From positions 1-42,691 of the forward strand of contig JABFXC010000153.1 of assembly GCA_013361935.1 (NCBI GenBank): a stretch of DNA of 42,691 nucleotides, in the 5' to 3' direction. This document shows, piece after piece, positions 13,778-20,777 of the stretch (its first letter is position 1; every line of letters begins with the position of its first letter). The DNA is from Gemmatimonadaceae bacterium. GTDB taxonomy: Bacteria; Gemmatimonadota; Gemmatimonadetes; Gemmatimonadales; Gemmatimonadaceae. Under the pieces are notes generated by a model. It searched no databases. It saw only the letters and a program-made list of their open reading frames with translations, and was not told the DNA's origin. The position numbers and the translations under genes are program-made.

Positions 13778-15331
13778 CTAGAAGTGCTGCGTCGCGTCGA
13801 TCGTGAACGTGACGCGCCGGTTCTGCAGCGCGCCCGGATCGTCCTTGCGCGCGCCGGGCTCCACCTGGCGGACGCGCTGCTCGCCGTAGCCCACCGTCCG
13901 GAACTGCCGCGAGGGAAGTCCGAAGCGCTCGGTCATGACGTCGCGCACCGCTTCGGCGCGCCGGCGCGAAAGGCGGAGGTTGTACGCATCGCTCCCCGAC
14001 GGATCGGCGAAGCCCTCGATCGTGACGAGTGAGGTGGGATACACCCGCCGGATGACGTCGGCGATCTGGCCGAGCACGGCGAAGTCGCTGTCGCGAACGA
14101 TCGCCGAGTCGAAGGCGAAGTGCACCGGAACGATGTACTTCGAGACGAGATCGCTCTCCTGCCGCACCTCGACCTGCGCGCTGCGGAGGCTGTCGAGCAG
14201 CGGCCGGAGCTGCGCCAGCTGCCGGTCCACCGCCTCGCGCACCGCGGCGTTGATCGCGGCGGTGTCGATCGGCTGGGTGAGGATCACCGGCACCGTCGGC
14301 GTGTTGCTCGACGCGCCGCCCCAGAAGTAGGTGGCGCTGACGTGGTGCTCGTCACCGATCGGATCGAACTGGTAGATCTTCGCGCCCGCGTTGATGCGGT
14401 TGCGGAAGGCGTACTCGAGGCGGAACTGGCCGACGTTGACGCCGGCGCCGAGCGAGAGGCCGCGGCGGTTGTCGTCGCCGCTCGTGTAGCCGATGCGGCC
14501 GATCGCGACGCCGTTCACCGTCGCCTCGATGCCGCCCGCGCCGTAGATCTCGTTCTGCTGCGGAAAGGTCACCTGACCGACGAGCTTCGCGTCGAGCACG
14601 ATCGGCTCGCCGCGGAAGAGCATCGGCGTCTCGAGCAGGTTGCGGTGCTTCAGCAGGTCGAAGGATCCGGCGCCGTAGCCCAGCAGGGGCGGCCGCTTGG
14701 AGTCGTTGTCGAAGGTCACCGCGGTGCCCCAGTTCCGCACGCCTCCGCCGAGCGTGAGGCGCCCCAGGATGTCGGGGAACATCATGCTCGAGTTGACGCC
14801 GATCGTTCCCGCGGACTGGTTGCCTAACGTCTCCTGGGCGTAGAAGAGCGTGCCGCCCCAGAGCCAGTGGCGGGTCATCTGGATCGCGCCGCCGCCCTCG
14901 AGGGCGAGCTGGTAGGCGCGCAGGCGCCCCTGCGGCTGGTAATTCTGCATCTCCTCGATCGTGCCCGCGTTGAGCGCGCGGGCGCCGATCCCGAAGGTGC
15001 CGAGCGCGGTCGGGAAGGTGACCACGGCGGCGGCGAGCTGCGTGTTGCCGAAGCCCTGCGAGCCGGTGACGAGGAACGAGTTCGTCTTGAGCCGGGCGAT
15101 GCCGGCGGTGTTGTAGAAGAGCGCCGAAGGATCGCCTTCCACGGCGCCCATCGCCTCGCCGAGCCCCACGGCGCGGGGGGTCACCCCGCGTCCGAGGAGC
15201 GTCGCCGCGTGCACGCCGTTGTCGGCGTCACCCCCGGGCGTCGACGTCGGATCCTTCGGCGTCGTCGTCTGGGCGCCGAGAACCGGGGCCGCGACGAGGA
15301 GCGCGATCAGTGCGTTGCGTAGTCTGGTCAT
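13778..15331 (-). CDS. PorV/UPF0164-like outer-membrane barrel fused to OmpA peptidoglycan-binding domain
   Basis: 517 residues. A signal peptide (RNALIALLVAAPVLGAQ) is followed by GVTPRAVGLGEAMGAVEGD and PSALFYNTAGIARL, the N-terminal signature of PorV/PorQ-like barrels, then alternating strands up to about residue 345. A linker precedes a C-terminal OmpA domain (about 395-517) with VHFAFDSA, IEGFADPSGSDAYNLRLSRR and QNRRVTF, which binds peptidoglycan in known proteins. The barrel and the OmpA domain are usually found in separate proteins, so the fusion is notable. It ends a run of three exported proteins (18116-13778), starting 12 bases after its neighbour. In type IX secretion PorV shuttles cargo; whether that applies here is inference. 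Confidence 0.85.
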   Translation of the reverse strand: MTRLRNALIALLVAAPVLGAQTTTPKDPTSTPGGDADNGVHAATLLGRGVTPRAVGLGEAMGAVEGDPSALFYNTAGIARLKTNSFLVTGSQGFGNTQLAAAVVTFPTALGTFGIGARALNAGTIEEMQNYQPQGRLRAYQLALEGGGAIQMTRHWLWGGTLFYAQETLGNQSAGTIGVNSSMMFPDILGRLTLGGGVRNWGTAVTFDNDSKRPPLLGYGAGSFDLLKHRNLLETPMLFRGEPIVLDAKLVGQVTFPQQNEIYGAGGIEATVNGVAIGRIGYTSGDDNRRGLSLGAGVNVGQFRLEYAFRNRINAGAKIYQFDPIGDEHHVSATYFWGGASSNTPTVPVILTQPIDTAAINAAVREAVDRQLAQLRPLLDSLRSAQVEVRQESDLVSKYIVPVHFAFDSAIVRDSDFAVLGQIADVIRRVYPTSLVTIEGFADPSGSDAYNLRLSRRRAEAVRDVMTERFGLPSRQFRTVGYGEQRVRQVEPGARKDDPGALQNRRVTFTIDATQHF

Positions 15332-15343
15332 GTGTCGCGGCCT

Positions 15344-16624
15344 CTACCGGATTACCATGAGCTTGTCCTGCGCGAGCTGCCGCTTCCCGTTCACGATCGA
15401 CTCCACCACGACCAGGTACATCCCGCTGGCGACCCCTTCGCCGCGGCCGTTCCGCAGCGGCCAGATCACGTTCACCGCGTAGTCCGCGCCGATGAGGGTG
15501 GTGCCCCCGCCGCCGGGGAGGGGCGAGCCGGCGAAGACCGTCCCCGTCGTCTTGTAGCTCACGAGCCCCATCATGTCGTAGATCGACAGCTTCCACTCCG
15601 TGCCCGGATCGCCGTTGAAGGCGATGTTCGCGATGTCGCCGTTGATCTCGCGCACCGGGTTGTTGCCGAAGAGGATGCCGCGGGTGCTGGTCACGATCAC
15701 GATCAGCGGGATCCGCTGCGCGGCCGTCCCCTGCCCCTGCACGATCAGCTCTCCTCGATAGCGCCCGCCGAGGATCCCGCGCGGGATCTGGACGGTGACG
15801 ACGATGCGCGCCGTATCGCCGAACTGGATCCCGGCCAGGCTCCCCGGAGAGAAGCTGATGTTCGCCGCCGGGATGATCAGTCCGACGGCGCTCTCCGACC
15901 GGAGATCCGTCGCGGTGACGCGAAGGTCGTTGAGGTCGGTGTTGCCCGTGTTCGCGACGCGGAAGACGCCGCTCGCGCGCTGCCCCGCGCGGCCGCGGAT
16001 CACCACGGAGTCGAGGAGCGCCGCCGAATCGGGATCGACGATCGTGAACGACCGCGCCTCGGTGACGGTGACCTCGATGAAGATGCGGTCCTGGTCGAGC
16101 ACCTCGCGATTCGGCGAGTTGCGGACGCCGTACACGCTGTCGCGGATCGACACCTGCCCGATGTACGTCCCGGCGACGGTGCCGCGAGGCACCTCGACGA
16201 AGGCGTCGACGCGCGCCATGGTGCCGTTAGGCAGGCTGCGCGGCAGGTTCACGAGGATGACGTTCGCCTTCGGGATCGCCAGCGCGGGATTCGACAGGTT
16301 GACGAGGTCCCCCTGCAGATCGATCGGCGTGTAGATCGCCGTGAAGTTGCAGGCGGAGCCCGGCTGGTTGTAGCCGTCGTTGTCGACGTCGTACTGCGCG
16401 GAATCCGCGTTGATCAGGAAGAAATGCCCGCGATTCGTGCTCGCGCCGGCGCGGCCGGTGAGGTGCATGGTGCTCCCCCACACGAGCGCGCCCTGATTGT
16501 CCGAGATGTCGAAGTCGCAGAGCCCCGCGGGCAGCTGGGTCTGTGCCGCCGCCACCTGCGCCGATCCGAGGACTCCGACCACCACCGCCGCCCGTCGGGC
16601 CCACCACATTGCGTTGTCGTACAC
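15344..16624 (-). CDS. secreted protein with FlgD/T9SS-like C-terminal domain
   Basis: 426 residues, no family recognised over the full length. A signal peptide (ARRAAVVVGVLGSAQVAAAQ) is followed by beta-rich, Ig-like segments containing RVANTGNTDLNDLRV and ISFSPGSLAGIQFGD. The last ~85 residues resemble the FlgD-Ig/type IX sorting-like fold: LFGNNPVREI, WKLSIYDMMGLVSY, GRGEGVASGMYLVVVES and a final KLMVIR. GTG at 16624 is chosen because an AAGGAG ribosome binding site (16632-16637) sits seven bases upstream; ATG at 16609 is the alternative. The gene lies between a lipoprotein and a PorV-like barrel, an arrangement that suggests a surface complex. Function unknown. Confidence 0.82.
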   Translation of the reverse strand: MYDNAMWWARRAAVVVGVLGSAQVAAAQTQLPAGLCDFDISDNQGALVWGSTMHLTGRAGASTNRGHFFLINADSAQYDVDNDGYNQPGSACNFTAIYTPIDLQGDLVNLSNPALAIPKANVILVNLPRSLPNGTMARVDAFVEVPRGTVAGTYIGQVSIRDSVYGVRNSPNREVLDQDRIFIEVTVTEARSFTIVDPDSAALLDSVVIRGRAGQRASGVFRVANTGNTDLNDLRVTATDLRSESAVGLIIPAANISFSPGSLAGIQFGDTARIVVTVQIPRGILGGRYRGELIVQGQGTAAQRIPLIVIVTSTRGILFGNNPVREINGDIANIAFNGDPGTEWKLSIYDMMGLVSYKTTGTVFAGSPLPGGGGTTLIGADYAVNVIWPLRNGRGEGVASGMYLVVVESIVNGKRQLAQDKLMVIR

Positions 16625-16649
16625 GCTCTATCTCCTTGTGTGCGCCGGA

Positions 16650-18116
16650 CTAGGGATGGAAGGAAAGAACAACACCGCCCTCGCCGACTGCCCACGCCGA
16701 TGTCGCCGAGTAGGCTTCGATTCGCTGGAGCGCGGGGAAGGTCGCGCCGTAGCTTTCGGCGCCGCGCACGCCCTGGCGAGTCCAGGTCGTGCCGCCGTCG
16801 GTGGTGCCGAAGATCAGGCCGATCCGACGCGGCTCACCGTTCTGCACCTGCGTGACGTAGCTGCCGACGACCCACCCCACCTTGTCGTTCCCCGGCGCGA
16901 ACTGCACGTCGTAGTAGATCAACGCCTGGTAGTCCGTCGAATCGCGCGTCGGGATCCCGAGGTTGACCCGCGTCAGCGTGGTCGTGCCGTTGGCGATGCG
17001 CCCGAGGAATCCGTTGCCGCCGACCACCCAGATGTCGCCGTTCGAGCGGCGCGCCACTCCCTCGTAGCTCACCACTTTCCCGGAGTCCGCCGCGGTCCCG
17101 GCGATCTCCGTCCACGCCTCGCCCGCGTTCGTGCTGCGGTAGATGCGGCCGGGGATGAAGATGACCGTCGAGCCGTTGATGCGAACGCCGCGCGAGGTGG
17201 CGACGACGTCGTTCGTGTCCGACGCCACGTAGTCGATGTCGGAGACGCTCGAATAGCCGGACGCTCCGAACCCGTTGCTCAAGGTCTGCGTCGTCCGCCA
17301 GGTGTCGTTCGACGGGTTGAGCTTGTAGAACGTCGCCTGCGCGAAGGAACCGCCGCCGCCGACCCCGAAGAGCTTCCCCGTGGCGGCGGAATCGGCGCGC
17401 AGGCGCGTGATCAGCTGCGAGGGGATCGTGAACACGGTGTCGAAGGTGAGGCCGCCGTCGGTGCTGTGCGTGATCACACCGCGCGAGTTGCGGGTGTCGA
17501 AGTGCGAGCCCCAGCCGTGCTGCGACGACACGAAGTCGACGTCGTACGACGCGGCGAAGTACGGCTGATTGAAACGGACCTCCCACCGGTCGCCGACGCG
17601 GCGGTAGAGCGGCACCTGGTTCGCCGCCACCCACCCGGAATCCGGCGAGAACATCGACACCCCGGTGAGCAGCCCGCCCGTCGCGCGCGGGATCTGATCC
17701 CAGTAGACCTGGGTGATCGGCGCCGCTTCCGTGAGCACGTTGCAGACGCGCACGCTCAGCGGCGTGGTGCCGTCCACGCTGAGGAGGTTCTGCACGCGGA
17801 TGCTCAGTGTCTCACCGAAGGGCAGCGGCGCGCTCGGCGTGAACACGATCTGCTGGCCGTTGCCGGCGAGCGAGAGCCCCCCGGGAATCTCGAAGCCGGT
17901 CGTCGCGTTGGTGACGATCACGTTCGCCCCCGACACCGTCGACGGGCTGACCGCCTGGGTGAAGTTGAGCGTGATCGGCGCGTTCGCGGGCAGGTTGCCC
18001 GTCGGGCACGCGGTGAGCGAGAAGACGGCGGGAGCAGGTCCCGACGGGTCCTTGTCGCAGGCGGCCAGGCCTGCTGCGACGAGCGCGGCGAGTGCGAGTT
18101 TGCGCTTCAGGATCAC
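16650..18116 (-). CDS. lipoprotein with Big_5-like domain and Asp-box (BNR/Ycf48-like) repeats
   Basis: About 488 residues. Lipoprotein signal KRKLALAALVAAGLAAC with lipobox LAAC (cysteine 20 when started at GTG 18116). Residues about 30-120 look like an SbsA/Big_5 Ig-like domain (ITLNFTQAVSPSTVSGANV, GQQIVFTPSAPLPFGETL). The rest resembles a beta-propeller with Asp-box motifs STDGGLTFDT, STNAGEAWTEIAG and TTDGGTTWTRQG, as in Ycf48-like and sialidase-like propellers. Such propellers usually bind proteins or glycans. The start is uncertain: GTG 18116 gives a normal signal length, but no good ribosome binding site is seen, and GTG 18170 is also in frame. It starts 90 bases after the RiPP-like peptide gene. 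Function unknown; surface exposed by inference. Confidence 0.8.
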   Translation of the reverse strand: MILKRKLALAALVAAGLAACDKDPSGPAPAVFSLTACPTGNLPANAPITLNFTQAVSPSTVSGANVIVTNATTGFEIPGGLSLAGNGQQIVFTPSAPLPFGETLSIRVQNLLSVDGTTPLSVRVCNVLTEAAPITQVYWDQIPRATGGLLTGVSMFSPDSGWVAANQVPLYRRVGDRWEVRFNQPYFAASYDVDFVSSQHGWGSHFDTRNSRGVITHSTDGGLTFDTVFTIPSQLITRLRADSAATGKLFGVGGGGSFAQATFYKLNPSNDTWRTTQTLSNGFGASGYSSVSDIDYVASDTNDVVATSRGVRINGSTVIFIPGRIYRSTNAGEAWTEIAGTAADSGKVVSYEGVARRSNGDIWVVGGNGFLGRIANGTTTLTRVNLGIPTRDSTDYQALIYYDVQFAPGNDKVGWVVGSYVTQVQNGEPRRIGLIFGTTDGGTTWTRQGVRGAESYGATFPALQRIEAYSATSAWAVGEGGVVLSFHP

Positions 18117-18206
18117 GAGCGTCACCGCTGTTGGAAGTTGAAACCGTGTCGATGTATCACGAGACCTCACTTGTCGCTCGAACCGCGCGGCGATCGGGGC
18201 TGCCGG

Positions 18207-18386
18207 TCAGCTGGTGGTGGTGCAGCAGACGGGGTCCGAGGAGCAGTTGGCGCTGCCCGGCGGGTTCTTGCCCGGCGACGCCGTGCAATCGGTGAGCATC
18301 TCCCGCACCGGGTCGACGATGATGCGGGCGACCGAGGGGGCCTCGTAGGCCTTGCGATGCGGGTGCTCGTTGACGCGAGAAATCAT
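18207..18386 (-). CDS. putative RiPP precursor peptide, Cys-rich, 59 residues
   Basis: Small gene found by reading the gap after the radical SAM gene. ATG 18386, TGA 18207-18209, with AGGAG six bases upstream. The N-terminal half looks like a leader: K12-A-Y14-E-A-P17-S-V19 recalls the YxxP motif bound by PqqD-like RRE domains in several RiPP leaders, and is followed by ARIIVDPVREML. The C-terminal half (33-59) is different in composition: rich in Cys (34, 48, 54, 55), Ser, Thr, Gly and Pro, with a CC pair and a TTTS end, a likely core for thioether or other radical SAM modification. It follows the radical SAM gene by 30 bases in the same operon. Role as precursor is inference; leader/core boundary unknown. 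Alternative: a chance small ORF, less likely given the ribosome binding site and motif. Confidence 0.8.
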   Translation of the reverse strand: MISRVNEHPHRKAYEAPSVARIIVDPVREMLTDCTASPGKNPPGSANCSSDPVCCTTTS

Positions 18387-18392
18387 GGGGAT

Positions 18393-18397
18393 CTCCT
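18393..18397 (-). promoter_or_regulatory. strong ribosome binding site of the precursor peptide gene
   Basis: AGGAG on the minus strand, followed by ATCCCC and the ATG at 18386. This is stronger than the sites of the overlapping genes before it, which start on TTG or rely on coupling, and would favour high-level synthesis of the peptide relative to the enzymes. Confidence 0.75.
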
Positions 18398-18416
18398 GTG
18401 GGCTCGAACGGGAATC

Positions 18417-19586
18417 TCAGCTTGCGCACGCACCGAGCGTGCGCGGGGCCATCGTGCGGTAATCCGGGTGGACGACGGGCTCGAGCCCGTTCACCACGTG
18501 CGTGACGTCGCAATAGTACGGGTCCTTCAGGTACGGGCTCCCCGTGGCCAGCCGCGAGCGCGCGGGGCAGCTCGCGCACTTCTTCCGCAGCGTGCAGCCG
18601 CTGCACGGCGCGTCCTTGGGAAGCGGCTGCGTCACCCACGCGCCCATGCGCTCCCAGACCTCGTCCCACTCCATGTTGAGCAGCGGGAAGCTGGGCTCGC
18701 GGTCGATGACGCAGTGGCTCGCGTTGCCGAGTGCATCGATGAACAGGCCGGTCCGGCCGGCGCCGCAGCGGTAGAGATCCTCGGGCCCGGCGTCGGCGGC
18801 GGTCGTCGAGCAGTCCCCGACCGGCGCCGGGCCGGCCAGATGCGACGGAGCCTCGGTCATCGCCGACGCGCCCTCACTCGTGACCTCGACGCGGCCGTTG
18901 AGCTGGTCCATCTCGGCGTGCAGCTCCTTCACGCGCCGCGGGGCGATGCGGTAGACCACCGGCTCCGAACCGCCGTCGTGCCGCGCATCCATCGCCGTAT
19001 CCACCTTGTAGCGCAGCCCGCGCGCCTTCGCGAACGCCGCCAGCTCCGCCAGGTGATCCTGGGTGAACACGCTCATCGGCGTCTTCAGCACGAGCGGCGC
19101 GCCGCACTTCTGGAGCAGGGTAATCCCGCGCTCGAAGCGGGCGAAGGAGCCGGGAATCTGCGTCGTACGCTCGTAGATCTCCGCGTTCGGCCCGTAGATG
19201 CTCACCTCGACGAGGAAGGGCGGATGCTCCGCGAAGAGCTCGGCGAGCCGCTCGTTCATCATCGTCGCGTTGCTGAACAGCGTGACGAGAAAGCCCTTCC
19301 CGCGCGCGTAGAGATAGATCTCGGGGAAGTCGCGCCGCGAGAAGATCTCACCGCCAGTCAGTGTCAGCCAGAGCACCCCCGCCCCTTCCAGCTTGTCGAG
19401 AATCGACTTGATCTGGTCGGTGCTGAGGTACGGTCCCTTGTACGGATCCAGCGCGACGTAGCAGAACTGGCAGCGCAGGTTGCAGGTGGGCGTGAGCTCG
19501 AACAGGCAATTGAGCGGCACGCGCCTGCCGCGCGCGCCGCGAATGTGCGCTTCAACCGGAAACCGCGGAATTTCGGTGGCTATCAA
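18417..19586 (-). CDS. radical SAM/SPASM peptide-modifying enzyme
   Basis: 389 residues. The N-terminal radical SAM domain has the cluster motif C35-NLR-C39-QF-C42 (CX3CX2C) and LTLTGGE (78-80) for S-adenosylmethionine. A C-terminal SPASM region has cysteines 259, 274, 292, 328, 331, 337, 340 and 359, in the spacing CX12GX4C ... CX2CX5CX2C ... C, enough for two auxiliary iron-sulfur clusters. SPASM enzymes next to PqqD-like proteins usually modify ribosomal peptides (for example PqqE and sactionine synthases). The start is TTG 19586, overlapping the PqqD-like stop as TTGA, with GGTGAG upstream. The peptide gene follows at 30 bases. Reaction (thioether, C-C, epimerisation or other) cannot be told from sequence. 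Confidence 0.93.
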   Translation of the reverse strand: MIATEIPRFPVEAHIRGARGRRVPLNCLFELTPTCNLRCQFCYVALDPYKGPYLSTDQIKSILDKLEGAGVLWLTLTGGEIFSRRDFPEIYLYARGKGFLVTLFSNATMMNERLAELFAEHPPFLVEVSIYGPNAEIYERTTQIPGSFARFERGITLLQKCGAPLVLKTPMSVFTQDHLAELAAFAKARGLRYKVDTAMDARHDGGSEPVVYRIAPRRVKELHAEMDQLNGRVEVTSEGASAMTEAPSHLAGPAPVGDCSTTAADAGPEDLYRCGAGRTGLFIDALGNASHCVIDREPSFPLLNMEWDEVWERMGAWVTQPLPKDAPCSGCTLRKKCASCPARSRLATGSPYLKDPYYCDVTHVVNGLEPVVHPDYRTMAPRTLGACAS

Positions 19587-19903
19587 CTCTCACCGACCTG
19601 TTTCACTGGGAGGATCGCGCCGAGATCGACCATCGACGCGACAAAGGATTCGGCGTCCGCTCGCGCGGTGGCCGGATCGACGTCGAAGTCCTGTATCAAA
19701 TATTGCGCCATCCCCTCGATCGTCACCGGCGAGGCAACCATGTTCCAGATCTGCTCCCCGGTCCCGTTCAACACGAGCAAGTCGGTCGACCGCTGGATCG
19801 GCTGAAGGGATCGCGCCGAAGTCTGCACGAGCAGCGTCTCTCCCGCCACACGGCGCGCCACGAAGCCGGGCGCGCGCACGTATCGCACTTCGTCGGTAGT
19901 CAT
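19583..19903 (-). CDS. PqqD-like peptide-binding protein (RRE)
   Basis: 106 residues with the typical PqqD-family pattern: DLLVLNGTGEQIWNMV, then a helix region (TIEGMAQYLIQDFDV) and a closing ESFVASMVDLGAI. In known systems this winged-helix domain (RiPP recognition element) holds the leader peptide and presents it to the modifying enzyme. It starts at ATG 19903, sharing one base with the stop of the kinase-like gene (TGATG), and overlaps the radical SAM start by four bases. Fused neighbours in tight coupling support a complex of the two. Its partner is most likely the 59-residue peptide at 18207. PqqD-like proteins also occur beside HPr-kinase-like genes without a known peptide. Confidence 0.92.
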   Translation of the reverse strand: MTTDEVRYVRAPGFVARRVAGETLLVQTSARSLQPIQRSTDLLVLNGTGEQIWNMVASPVTIEGMAQYLIQDFDVDPATARADAESFVASMVDLGAILPVKQVGES

Positions 19904-20775
19904 CAACCCTGTATCTCCATCAGCTGGTCCACGATCCACTGCGACGTTGAAGGTCCGAGAGGATAAGCGAGCTCGACCACCGGAACGGTCGCCATCAGAT
20001 CGTCGATCAGCGCGAGACCATCGCTGAGCGCGTCCTCGTTCCAGTTGGGAAGCGCGAGCGTCGTGAGCAGCGATCCGATCACCTCGCGCGCGGTCAGGCG
20101 CCGTACCACCGGCGTCGCCGCGCGGCCGATCAGCACGATCGCGCCGAGCGGCGCGTGCCCGTCGTTCGCGATGCCGGCGCTTCCCGGCCACGGCGTGCTC
20201 CACACGTGAAAACCGTCCGCTTCGCGCGTCAGCGCATGACGGTCGTCGTTCAGCACGCGCACGTCCCCGCGGGCGAGCATCATCTTCGCGAGGGTGCTCT
20301 TGCCCGCGCCGGACACGCCGAGGCAGAGCGCCCCCTTTCCCGAGGGGAGGATGAACGCGCTTCCGTGCGCCATCAGTCCCCGCCGACGCTCCGCGAGCGC
20401 GATGGCGAAGACCGACATCTCCTTCCCCCGCCGCTCGAGCGGACGCCCGGGGTCGAAGGAATAGGACACCGCATACTCCATCCCGGGGCGGATCGTTCGC
20501 AGCAGCCGGACGGGGATCGTCGACTCGACGCTGTGGTAGCGGATGGCGGTGCCACCACGGCCGTCGGTGTAGTACGTCATCCACGGCTCGATCTCGAACA
20601 GCGGTTCGAGGCCGGCGTCGTCGACGTCGCCCACTTCGTGGCTGATCACGATCGGCGGCTCGGCCGACTGGATTCCCCGCCACTCGGGCATCTGCGGCGG
20701 GACGAGGGTGAGCGGCGGAGCGAGGTGGTGGACGATCGGGATGCCGGCGACCGATTGCGACGACTCGACGATCAT
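19903..20775 (-). CDS. HPr-kinase-like P-loop protein
   Basis: 290 residues. Walker A GVSGAGKST (153-161) preceded by LMAHGSAFILPSGKGALCL, then LNDDRHAL (175-182), the layout of HPrK-like proteins in which a small P-loop kinase fold follows a variable N-terminal domain. Residues 1-130 are family-variable. Such proteins occur in lasso-peptide and other PqqD-containing clusters; one lasso-peptide relative phosphorylates a peptide serine, so peptide phosphorylation is a reasonable guess here, not shown. The true HPr partner and PTS genes are absent. ATG 20775 follows the previous stop by two bases, and the stop overlaps the PqqD-like start by one base. The long open frame upstream of the ATG is a GC-bias artefact. 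Confidence 0.88.
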   Translation of the reverse strand: MIVESSQSVAGIPIVHHLAPPLTLVPPQMPEWRGIQSAEPPIVISHEVGDVDDAGLEPLFEIEPWMTYYTDGRGGTAIRYHSVESTIPVRLLRTIRPGMEYAVSYSFDPGRPLERRGKEMSVFAIALAERRRGLMAHGSAFILPSGKGALCLGVSGAGKSTLAKMMLARGDVRVLNDDRHALTREADGFHVWSTPWPGSAGIANDGHAPLGAIVLIGRAATPVVRRLTAREVIGSLLTTLALPNWNEDALSDGLALIDDLMATVPVVELAYPLGPSTSQWIVDQLMEIQG

Positions 20776-20777
20776 CG

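Noticed and set aside
18207..19903. PQQ biosynthesis (pqqA-pqqD-pqqE)
   Set aside because: The peptide lacks the PqqA Glu-x3-Tyr pair in its core, and pqqB and pqqC are absent; only the PqqD/PqqE-like pair is shared.
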